64,000 nt of DNA from CAWBQO01 sp963790965 (lineage in GTDB: Bacteria; Bacteroidota; Rhodothermia; Rhodothermales; DASSAV01): assembly GCA_963790965.1 (NCBI GenBank), contig CAWBQO010000006.1, positions 806,001 to 870,000 of the forward strand. The letters are read 5' to 3'. The translations under genes were made by a program, and so were the position numbers. Each line of letters begins with the position of its first letter. Position 1 is the first letter of the stretch. A model generated the notes under the pieces. The model was not told where the DNA came from and made no database searches. It was given only the letters and a program-made list of their open reading frames with translations. Below are positions 7,112 to 15,311 of this stretch, piece by piece.

Positions 7112-9550
7112 TCAGCGCCAGTTTACGCGGCGGAACCGCTCGCCATCGCTCTGCAGCAAGACGGCTCCTTCGGCGGCTGTCGTTAGAACCCTCGCGCCGC
7201 TCGACCGCCACCGCCCCACCACTTCTTCATCCGGCAGGCCATAGAGCGCGTGCGGACCGGTGGGAATGAGGGCGTTCCGGGTGGAGTCGCGATCCGGAAA
7301 AGCCTTTCGGACGAACTCGGGACTGCTCGCCGTGCGGCTGCCGTGATGCCCCACTTTGACGACGTCGGCGTCAACGAGCGACGGGAAGCGGCTGAGGATT
7401 TCCCGTTCCGATGCAACGTCCGCGTCGCCCATGAGGAGAAGTACGGTTCGCCCGTAGGCAATACGGAGCACGATAGAGCCGTGGTTCTTGTCTCGCCCGA
7501 TACCGGACGGCGCGAGCACGGCCACGTGAACCGCCGGGTCGAGAACGAGCGTGTCTCCGGCGCGGACGATCCTTTGCGGGATGCCGAGACGGTCCACCAG
7601 AGCGGCTGCGCGGCGAAAGAGGCTGTCCGGCTCAGTATCGCCCGTGTGCACGATGCGCCGAACGTCTACGTCCTCCAGCAGCGACGGAAGGCCCCCGACA
7701 TGGTCGCCGTGAGGGTGCGTAATACAAACGGCGTCGATGTGGTCGATCCCGGCATGCCGAAGGTGCGGCAGGATGACGGATCGAGCCGCATCGGAGTTGT
7801 CGCCGGCGGGACCGGTGTCCACGAGCAGCGTCCGACCGTTTGGCATGGTGATCAAGGTTGCGTCGCCGTGGCCTACGTCAAAGAACAGGACGCCGAGCGT
7901 TGGTCCGGCGTGCCCGACGCCGCCCCAAACGTTGCCGGCGATGAGCAATAGCGAAAGCGCGACGAGTGCAATCCGCAGCCGATGAGCGAATGGCAGCGCG
8001 AGGGCGCATACGAGCGGTATCGCGGCCATGAGCATTGTCGCCGAGGCAAAGCGGCCCGATAGCGAGAGGTGGGTGAAGACGCTTTCTCCAGCTTCGAGAA
8101 GTCCGAGCAGGACTCTTCCGAGAAAGACGCCCGCATGGCCATATGCCGCTGCAACGGTCGGCAGTGCGCCGCCGAGGAGAACGGTCGGCAACAGGCTCGC
8201 CAGGAACGCCGTTGTAAGCGGAATGGCGACGGTGTTGAGGACGAGTCCGCCGAGCGCGACGCTGCCGAAGTGGTAGAGCGTGACCGGCGCGGTGCCGAGC
8301 GTGGCGGCGAAGGAGGCGGTTAGCAGCGTCGCGACGCTGCGCAGCGGACGACGCCGTGTGATCCATCCCGGCAGCCGGGCATCAAAGGCGGGGGCAAGCA
8401 GCGCCAGCGCGCCGACGGCGGCAAACGAAAGCTGAAATCCCGCATCGAAGAGCACTCCCGGGCGGTGCAGCATCAACAAGAGCGCCGCCAAGCCGAGGCT
8501 GTTCGGTAGCCCGACGGTGCGCTGCACCAAGACGCCGCCAATGAGCACGGCCGCCATGATCCCCGCCCGCGTGGCCGACGGACTCGCGCCCGTCAAGATG
8601 ACGTAGCCGGCAATCACGGCCAGCGTGATGCCTCCGCGCAGCGCTTCACGGGCGCGCCACGGCACCCGGGTTCGGGAGAGCAGCGGTCCAAGCGTACGGA
8701 AGAGCACCATGCCGACGAGCAAAATGTGCAGCCCGGACACCGCCAGCAGATGCGCCACGCCCGCTACTCGAAAAAGGTCGCGGGTAGCAGGTTCGATTCG
8801 GCTCCGGTCGCCGAGAAGGAGCGCTTCCGCAATCCCTTCGACCTCGCGATCAGGAAGGTTACGTCTGAGCCGCGCCGTGACAAGGTGCCTCGCCGCGGAC
8901 TCCCACCGGTACACGGACGCTGCGCGCTCCAGCTGCGCAACATGCGACGCCTTGCGCACCTGGAGCGTGTGGTAAGCGCCTCTGCGCCCGAGATACGACC
9001 GGGCATCGAAAGCTGCCGGATTACGCCGCCGGCTGTTGATCCGCAGTTTGCCCCGCGCGGCCACGCTCGATCCCTGTTCTGGCGGCGGGGTGCCGCGCGG
9101 CGCGCGCACGAGGACTCGTCCGCCAACCGGGATCCACCCTGAACCGTTGTGCAGGCTATCAACTTCCATCAGAAATGCCAGCCCGGCGGCGCTCGACGTG
9201 GGTGCCTGAAGGACGCTGCCGGCAATCGCCACGTCGCCGGCGTATTTTCCTGCCGGACTCCCTCCGAGGTGGCCTCTATCGAGCCGGTCTTGCACCCCGA
9301 ACCGGAGCGCCGACGCGGAGAGCACAATCAGAAGCGCACCGCCCGTTCGGTAGAAAGCGGCGGAAGATACCAGCCGCGTGGCCGCCTCCCGCTTTCCGAA
9401 GGCAACGAGCAGGAGACCCACGCCGCCAACCGTGAAGCCTCCGGCAACGCCTATCCATCCGAGCGCCGCCGCGGCGATCCCGCACGCGGCGGCCAGAGCC
9501 AGGATCAGCGCCGGGGCGGCAAAGGGCGACGGGATCGGAGAGCGTTCCAT
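7112..9550 (-). CDS. comEC: ComEC/Rec2 DNA-uptake channel
   Basis: ComEC forms the inner-membrane channel for single-stranded DNA in natural transformation. The 812-residue protein has an N-terminal multi-helix segment with an OB-like soluble region (VAARGKLRINSRRRNPAAFD), the central competence domain with the signature VAHLLAVSGLHILLVGM, and a C-terminal metallo-beta-lactamase domain beginning LGVLFFDVGHGDATLI. That domain carries the metal motif THPHGDHVGG and the later VGHHGSRTASS. I chose the ATG at 9550 because the upstream extension to 9805 has no family similarity and would overlap nusB. No other com gene is nearby. The long plus-strand ORFs opposite are shadows. Confidence 0.93.
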   Translation of the reverse strand: MERSPIPSPFAAPALILALAAACGIAAAALGWIGVAGGFTVGGVGLLLVAFGKREAATRLVSSAAFYRTGGALLIVLSASALRFGVQDRLDRGHLGGSPAGKYAGDVAIAGSVLQAPTSSAAGLAFLMEVDSLHNGSGWIPVGGRVLVRAPRGTPPPEQGSSVAARGKLRINSRRRNPAAFDARSYLGRRGAYHTLQVRKASHVAQLERAASVYRWESAARHLVTARLRRNLPDREVEGIAEALLLGDRSRIEPATRDLFRVAGVAHLLAVSGLHILLVGMVLFRTLGPLLSRTRVPWRAREALRGGITLAVIAGYVILTGASPSATRAGIMAAVLIGGVLVQRTVGLPNSLGLAALLLMLHRPGVLFDAGFQLSFAAVGALALLAPAFDARLPGWITRRRPLRSVATLLTASFAATLGTAPVTLYHFGSVALGGLVLNTVAIPLTTAFLASLLPTVLLGGALPTVAAAYGHAGVFLGRVLLGLLEAGESVFTHLSLSGRFASATMLMAAIPLVCALALPFAHRLRIALVALSLLLIAGNVWGGVGHAGPTLGVLFFDVGHGDATLITMPNGRTLLVDTGPAGDNSDAARSVILPHLRHAGIDHIDAVCITHPHGDHVGGLPSLLEDVDVRRIVHTGDTEPDSLFRRAAALVDRLGIPQRIVRAGDTLVLDPAVHVAVLAPSGIGRDKNHGSIVLRIAYGRTVLLLMGDADVASEREILSRFPSLVDADVVKVGHHGSRTASSPEFVRKAFPDRDSTRNALIPTGPHALYGLPDEEVVGRWRSSGARVLTTAAEGAVLLQSDGERFRRVNWR

Positions 9551-9770
9551 AACGGCCGGATACTCTTTCCTCCATAGACCTGCATCGCGCCTGCATTGCA
9601 CCTCAAGAGCGGTGCAAAGCGCTCCTTTAACACAAAGCGCTATTATTCCCGCAAAGCGCAAGAACCTACGGGACGGTGAAGAATATGCGGGTTTGCCGCA
9701 GCAAAGGGATTTCAACCCGTGCGCGGCAACTTTCCGGACGCAGAAACACGGCGCAGAGACGGCTACGAAG

Positions 9771-10253
9771 ATGAGCAATCGAAGGGAGATCAGAGAACGG
9801 GTCATGCAGGCGCTCTACGCCTTCGAGCTTTCCGGCGGAGAAACGCAGCACATCATCGACACCGTGATCACGTCCGAGCACGATGCCGCCGAGGACATCC
9901 AGTTCGCCCGCGCCCTCTTTCTTCGCACGCTCGACGGCCAGGACGAGGCAAACGAGGTGATTCGTAAACGCCTGAAGAACTGGGACTTCGACCGCATCGC
10001 GCTCATCGACCGCATTCTCCTGCGCATGTCCGTTACGGAAATGCTCTACTTCGAGGATATCCCGCCGAAGGTGACCATCAACGAGGCCATAGAAATCGCC
10101 AAGCGATTCAGCACGCCCAAGAGCGGACACTTCATTAACGGGCTTCTGGACGCCATCCGCCTCGATCTGCAACAGGAGAACCGGATCCGCAAGAGCGGGC
10201 GCGGCCTGATCGGTATGCTGCCCGGTTCGGAAGCGCCGCCGTCCGGCGAGTAG
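9771..10253 (+). CDS. nusB: Transcription antitermination factor NusB
   Basis: The 160-residue all-helical protein binds boxA RNA with NusE (S10) and supports antitermination on rRNA operons. It begins MSNRREIRERVMQALYAFEL, the usual NusB start (R-x-x-A-x-Q-x-L-Y). It contains LKNWDFDRIALIDRILLRMS and EDIPPKVTINEAIEIAKRFS, and ends in the FINGLLDAI block, all typical. The C-terminal tail of about 25 residues is charged and variable. The frame is open upstream to 9378, but that part is antisense to comEC, so the ATG at 9771 is the start. It is divergent from comEC across 220 bp. Confidence 0.95.
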   Translation: MSNRREIRERVMQALYAFELSGGETQHIIDTVITSEHDAAEDIQFARALFLRTLDGQDEANEVIRKRLKNWDFDRIALIDRILLRMSVTEMLYFEDIPPKVTINEAIEIAKRFSTPKSGHFINGLLDAIRLDLQQENRIRKSGRGLIGMLPGSEAPPSGE

Positions 10254-10352
10254 TGTCTTCCAGACGCCAGGCGCGCGGGTGCGATCTTTGCGTCGTACTT
10301 TATCCTTCGCGCGTATAAAGGCGCTGACTCTGCCGCTTACCTCTGTTCCCCC

Positions 10353-11009
10353 ATGGGCCTCATTGCTATTGGAGATATTCACGGATGTGCCCGTTCTCTC
10401 GACGCGCTGATCGAGAAGCTGCAACCTTCAGCGGCGGATCATCTCGTTTTTGTGGGGGATTACGTCGACCGCGGCCCCGATTCATGCGGCGTCATCGAAC
10501 GACTTTTGGAACTGAGTACGCAGGTGGAATGCAGTTTTCTTCGCGGCAACCACGAGTCCCTGATGCTGGAGTATCTGAGCGGCAAGGACACCGGCCTATG
10601 GTGGGTGAATGGCGGAACGGCGACGATGGAGAGCTACAGCCGCCACGGCATCCCGCCAAAGATACCGGACTCGCATAAGCGCTTCTTGAACGAGACGCTG
10701 CTCTATCTGGACACACCGGACTTCTTTTTCGTCCACGCCGGGCTGAAGCCTAACCTGTCGATCAAGAAGAACATCGCTCGCATTTCGGAAGAAACGATGC
10801 TCTGGGAGCGAAGCCATCTGCAGGCGAGGTCGGTCAAGTGGGAAAAGCCGGTCGTTTTCGGCCACACGCCCCAGCCGAAGCCCATCGACCGCGACCGGAT
10901 GATTGGAATCGACACGGGTTGCGTATACTACGGATATGAGGGCTTCGGACGGTTGACGGCCGTGCGCCTGCCCGAGCGCACGTACGTTCAGGTGCCCTAC
11001 ACCGGATAG
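10353..11009 (+). CDS. PPP-family metallophosphoesterase (serine/threonine phosphatase-like)
   Basis: The 218-residue cytoplasmic protein carries the full PPP metal signature: GDIHG at residues 7-11, GDYVDRG near 35-41, GNHE near 66-69, and histidines in VHAGL and FGHTPQPKP. This matches bacterial PrpA/ApaH-like phosphatases, which use two metal ions to dephosphorylate phosphoproteins or dinucleotide substrates. The sequence alone does not decide the substrate. A purine-rich leader precedes the ATG at 10353. It lies 99 bp after nusB on the same strand, and a small membrane protein gene follows. Confidence 0.88.
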   Translation: MGLIAIGDIHGCARSLDALIEKLQPSAADHLVFVGDYVDRGPDSCGVIERLLELSTQVECSFLRGNHESLMLEYLSGKDTGLWWVNGGTATMESYSRHGIPPKIPDSHKRFLNETLLYLDTPDFFFVHAGLKPNLSIKKNIARISEETMLWERSHLQARSVKWEKPVVFGHTPQPKPIDRDRMIGIDTGCVYYGYEGFGRLTAVRLPERTYVQVPYTG

Positions 11010-11054
11010 TTGCCGGGTTACTCACGGGCGGAGCGACCAACTTTGCAATCCGCC

Positions 11055-11297
11055 ATGGACCGTCGAAATTCTTTCGGAACCTCGCCGCAGTTTATCATTG
11101 TGCTGGGGGTGATCGGCGCGTCGATCTCGATTCTGTCGGGCCTCTCGCTCGTTGGCAGGGTTCGGTGGGTAGACGTCGTGCTGCTGCTCGCGGCCGGGTT
11201 TGCGGCCGGGGCGCTGCTGGTGTCGGCGGTGCTGCGGTCGAACGCGGCGAAAGAAGCACGCGGGGAGGATGACGGCGTAAAGACGAACCCGCAATAG
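11055..11297 (+). CDS. Small two-helix membrane protein, unknown function
   Basis: The 80-residue product begins MDRRNSFGTSPQFIIVLGVI and has two hydrophobic segments (FIIVLGVIGASISILSGLSL, then VVLLLAAGFAAGALLVSAVL) followed by a charged tail with KEARGEDDGVKTNPQ. I do not recognise a family. The frame is open from a TTG at 11010, immediately after the phosphatase stop, but the ATG at 11055 gives a better N-terminus before the first helix. It is transcribed with its neighbours and precedes the SDR gene by 45 bp. The antisense ORFs at 11018-11696 have no family features. Confidence 0.6.
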   Translation: MDRRNSFGTSPQFIIVLGVIGASISILSGLSLVGRVRWVDVVLLLAAGFAAGALLVSAVLRSNAAKEARGEDDGVKTNPQ

Positions 11298-11342
11298 GGC
11301 GCGTCGCCCCTGCACGTCCAGATAAACGTTTGCGGTCTGTTT

Positions 11343-12116
11343 ATGGCGAAGGAGACAGTTCTCATCACCGGCGCTTCGTCCGGCATCGGCGAGGCCCTTG
11401 CGGAGCGGTTTGCGCGCGACGGAGCGCGGCTCATACTCGTCGCGCGCCGCGAAGACCGTATGGCGCAGCTCAAAGAACGACTGCACCGGCAGTTCGGCAC
11501 TGAGAGCCTCGTTCATGCCGCAGACCTCTCCGACCCGGCGGCTCCGGCCGCCCTCTTTGACGCGCTGCAAGCGGGCGGCGACCTTGTGGACGTGCTCGTC
11601 AACAACGCGGGGTTCGGTGGGCAGGGTGCTGTGGCAACGCAGTCTATGGAGCGGCAGATGAGCATGATCCAGGTGAATGTCGCCGCGCTGACGCACCTGA
11701 CGCGGCTGTTCCTGCCCGGTATGATCGAGCGTGGGCGCGGCGGGGTGCTGAACGTGGCCTCAACGGCCGCTTTCCAGCCCGGGCCGTACATGGCCGTCTA
11801 CTACGCGACCAAGGCGTACGTCCTCTCCTTCTCGGAAGCGCTCGCTGAGGAGGTGCGCGGCTCGGGCGTTCACGTTACCTGTCTCGCGCCCGGTCCGACC
11901 CGGTCCGAGTTTCAGGAGACGGCGGGCCTGCAGGACGCGGCGCTCTTTAGATATGCGGTCATGAACCTCGATCCTGTTGTCGACGCCGCGTACAAGGCGT
12001 TTCGAAAAGGGCGCGTCCTCGTTATTCCCGGCCTTCTGAACCGGCTGGGAGCCTCCGCCTCGCGCGTGGCACCGCGGCGGCTCGTGCCGCGAATCGTAGC
12101 GAGTCTGCAGCGGTAA
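11343..12116 (+). CDS. Short-chain dehydrogenase/reductase (SDR)
   Basis: The 257-residue enzyme is a classical SDR of the type often annotated YqjQ/DltE-like. It has the NAD(P)-binding TGASSGIGEALA motif at residues 9-20, NNAG near 89-92, the catalytic serine in VASTAAF and the YxxxK pair in YYATKAYV. An arginine-containing VARREDR after beta-2 suggests NADP preference. The C-terminal region (VVDAAYKAFRKGRVLVIPGL) is that of SDRs acting on acyl or keto substrates, but the substrate is unknown. It is the last of a plus-strand run and converges with the GH3 gene 50 bp away. Confidence 0.9.
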   Translation: MAKETVLITGASSGIGEALAERFARDGARLILVARREDRMAQLKERLHRQFGTESLVHAADLSDPAAPAALFDALQAGGDLVDVLVNNAGFGGQGAVATQSMERQMSMIQVNVAALTHLTRLFLPGMIERGRGGVLNVASTAAFQPGPYMAVYYATKAYVLSFSEALAEEVRGSGVHVTCLAPGPTRSEFQETAGLQDAALFRYAVMNLDPVVDAAYKAFRKGRVLVIPGLLNRLGASASRVAPRRLVPRIVASLQR

Positions 12117-12166
12117 GCACGCGGGGCGCTCGGGTGCTGCGCGAGGACCGTTTCTCGTCTCGGCGA

Positions 12167-14593
12167 CTAATCGCCGGCGGGGAGAATCTCAAGGCCGATC
12201 TCGATGAGGTCGCGGCTGTTGGGGCCGGCCATTAGCATGAAGCGACCCGGCTCAACCACGCGCTCCATGTTGATCCCATAGAACGCGAACGCCTCCGGCC
12301 CGAGGCGGAACGTTACCGTCCGCCGCTCGCCGGGAGCGAGCGTGACTTTCCGGAAAGCCTTTAGCTCCTTAATCGGCCGAGTTACCGAGCTGACTTCGTC
12401 TCGAACGTAGATCTGCACGACCTCATCGCCTGCACGGTCGCCGGTGTTCGTCACGTCGACGCTGACATCGACGCCCTCGTCCGCCCGGATGCGGGGCGTG
12501 TTCAGGCGCAAGTCGTCGAAGGCAAGCGTCGTGTACGAAAGGCCGTAGCCGAAGGGGTATAGCGGCCCGGTCTCGTCGAGCACGTAGCCGCGCCTTGCAG
12601 AGGGCTTGTGGTTATAGAACGCGGGCAACTGCCCGGCCGAGCGCGGCATCGTCACGGGCAGCTTGCCGCCGGGATTGACCTTTCCGAAGAGCACGTCCGC
12701 CACCGCCGTTCCCGTCTCCTGCCCGAGATACCAGCCCTGTAAGATGGCCGGGACGTGCTCGTCCAGGTAGGGCACTGAAAGCGGGCGACCGCCGATCAGC
12801 AGCACGACCGTCGGTGTGCCCGTTTCGAGCACGGCTTTCACCAGCGCTTCCTGTTCGCCGGGCAGATCGAGGCTCGGTCGGTCACCGAAATGCTCCGTGA
12901 GGCTCCACGCTTCGCGGGACGTGGCCTCGTTCGAACCGACCACGACGATCGCGACCTCGCTCTCCCGCGCGAGCGCAACGGCTTCCCTGATGCGCGCTTC
13001 GTTCGACTCCGGCGAGGCAAGCACGGTCTGCGCTCCCTGCCATCGCTGCGACGAGCGCGTTCCGCTCATGAACGGCTGCGGCTCGTCGGTGAAGGTCGAG
13101 TCCTCCGTGAGGCGAACGCCTTCGGCGTAGCGAACCGTGCCGCGGCTGCCGACGGCGTTCTGAACGCCCTCGAGAATGCTTACCGCCACGTCCGGCTCGC
13201 CGCTATAACCACCCAGCAGCACCTCCGCCGCGTGCGGCCCAATGACGGCAACCGACGGTAGCCGCTCCGCGTCGAGCGGGAGCATCCCCCTTCGTTCTTG
13301 AGCAGAATGATGGCTTCCCGGGCCGCTTCGAGCGCCAGCGCCCGATGCTCCGGCCGCCGCGCGACCGCCGCCGCCGCGTCCGGATCGACGTACGGATCTT
13401 CGAAGAGGCCGGCCATGAACTTCGCGCGCAGCAGGCGGCGAACGGCTGCGTCAATCGCGGCTTCCTGAACGCGACCCTCGCGAACGGCATCGACAAGCGT
13501 ATTGTACGTCTCGATGTCCGGCAGCTCCACGTCCACCGTCGCCTCTACCGCGCACGGCGGCGTCTTCCGGCGTCGCGGCGATATGGTGAATGGTCATCAT
13601 GTCCCGGATGGCGTGCCAGTCGGAAATGATCGCGCCGTCGAAGCCCCACTCGCCGCGCAGGACGTCGCGCAGCATCCACACGCTGGCGTGCGAGGGAATG
13701 GCATTCACCTCGTTGTAGGATGGCGTCACGCTGAGCGCGCCCGCCTCCTTGACGGCCGCCACGAAGGGCGGGAAGAACACCTCGCGCAGGACGCGCTCCG
13801 AGACGTTCGCCGGACCCGTGTTCATGCCCGCCTCGGGCTGACCGTGTCCGGTCATGTGCTTGAGCGTCGCGATCACGTGCTCCCCGTCGATGCGGTCCGG
13901 GTGAGGGCCGCCCTGCAGCCCTTCGACGGCCGCGACGCCGAGGCGCGAAACGAGATAAGGATCCTCACCGAACGTCTCCTCGATGCGCCCCCAGCGCGGA
14001 TCAAGGGCCACGTCCACCACGGGCGAAAGCACTTGCTGAACGCCTCGGGCGCGCGTTTCCCTGACTATGACTGCAGCGATCCTCTCCACCAGCTCAGGAT
14101 CCCAGGTGCTTGCCAGAGCGATGGCCTGCGGAAACGCAGTGGCCCCCTTCGCCTTCAGGCCATGGAGCGCTTCTTCATGAAAGATCGCCGGAATACCCAG
14201 TCTGGTGTTCTCCGCAAGGTAGCGTTGGACGGCGTTGTTGAAGGCTGCCTCTTCCGAAGCCCCGAGTCCGAGCGAAGGATCCTCGCCGCCCAGCGCGCCT
14301 TCGGCCGCGCGCTCGATGCGGCCAATGCCCTGATCGAGCAGACCGCTCTGCCGAGCCATTTCCGGATCAAACTCGCCCGCGCCAATCGTGAATGCCCGCT
14401 TCTCGCGCCAGATCGACTCCATCTGCGCTACCTTCTCCTTCAGCGTCATCCGCGCAAGCAGATCCTCCACCCTCTTCTCGACGGGCAGGGAGGCGTCCTT
14501 ATAGGGCGGCGCTACCGCCCGTCCAAGCGCGGCGGCGGCGGGCAGGAACGAGAGCAGCAAGCAAAACGCGAGCGAAGGAGCGGAGAAGTGCAT
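12167..14593 (-). pseudogene. Glycoside hydrolase family 3 beta-glycosidase, two frameshifts
   Basis: In three minus-strand frames this is a full GH3 enzyme of about 808 residues. Part 1 (14593 to about 13548) has a signal peptide (AFCLLLSFLPAAAALG), the (beta/alpha)8 domain with ARMTLKEKVAQM, KHMTGHGQPEAGMN and the nucleophile Asp in IISDWHAIRDM. Part 2 (about 13547-13287) continues ATVDVELPDIETYNTLVDAV to AREAIILLKNEG. Part 3 (13285-12167) has the alpha/beta sandwich (LPSVAVIGPHAAEVLLGGYS) and fibronectin-III-like end. The joins need one extra base or two missing bases near 13548, and one missing base in the C5 run at 13286-13290. It would be a periplasmic beta-glucosidase or beta-xylosidase. 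Decay or sequence errors are both possible. Confidence 0.88.
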
Positions 14594-14688
14594 GGTGCAG
14601 CCCGGCGGACTGATGGTGGCAGTGGCCCGGCAATATGCGGCCGCCGGCGCAGCCGTACCAAGGTGGCCGAATTACTAAGCCGGGCCTC

Positions 14689-15018
14689 TCACGCCTTCCC
14701 GGCCGAGGGGAACAGCGCCGCCATCGTCTCGGACGCCTCGCTGCGGATTTGCGGCGTTATGTAGAGGGAAACGGACTGCATGATGGCTGTCAGCAGGAGA
14801 ACCGCGTCGGCATCGGCGCGCACGGGGGCCGCGTCGTCGGACTGCCAGAAGCCGAGCGCCCCGAGGATCGTCTCCCGCGCCCACGCCGGTGTGGCCGGCA
14901 CGTGGGCCGTATAGAAGAGGCACATGATGCTGTGCAGGAGCGGATACGAGAGCGCTCCGTCGGGTCCGTTGAGATCCGGGAGGGAGAACGTCATTGCGGA
15001 ATCCGTGGCGGCGGTCAT
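14689..15018 (-). CDS. Hypothetical protein, 109 residues
   Basis: The product begins MTAATDSAMTFSLPDLNGPD and is predicted helical, with a conserved-looking WARETILGALGFWQ segment and a hydrophobic DADAVLLLTAIMQSVSLYI stretch. Codon use (G/C in third positions) favours this frame over the plus-strand ORFs that overlap it. I do not recognise a family. It sits 95 bp upstream of the GH3 gene on the same strand and may share its promoter. The region 15019-15311 to its right holds no gene and presumably both divergent promoters. Confidence 0.5.
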   Translation of the reverse strand: MTAATDSAMTFSLPDLNGPDGALSYPLLHSIMCLFYTAHVPATPAWARETILGALGFWQSDDAAPVRADADAVLLLTAIMQSVSLYITPQIRSEASETMAALFPSAGKA

Positions 15019-15311
15019 GGCAGAGGGGGAAAGGGTGAGGGCGGCTTTCCCTGCTCAACGCCACCCGGCACCACTTCCCGCCGACTCTTCCATTCGGCAC
15101 CGGGCCCGCGAATTCGGCGGAATCGGGCCGGCGCTGCTTCCGCCCTCGCCCAACGATGCGTGCAGCCGGGCGCTTTGCATTTGCCGCCGATCGGATTTGC
15201 CGCCGCTGAAAAAAGAGCCTGATTGTGCCGCCGCGTAGCCGCTCCGGAACGGAAAGGGCCGTACCTTATTGAATTGTTTCAAGTTCAGGTTAGAGCTGCC
15301 GTTCCTAGCAG

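Noticed and set aside
8780..8800. GGTTCGATTC, a tRNA T-loop-like word
   Set aside because: It lies within comEC coding sequence with no acceptor or anticodon stem around it.
9551..9805. N-terminal extension of comEC to 9805
   Set aside because: Cys-rich, non-homologous residues that would overlap nusB; the ATG at 9550 fits the family.
13502..14764. 420-codon plus-strand ORF
   Set aside because: It is antisense to the GH3 gene; the minus-strand frame carries clear GH3 motifs.
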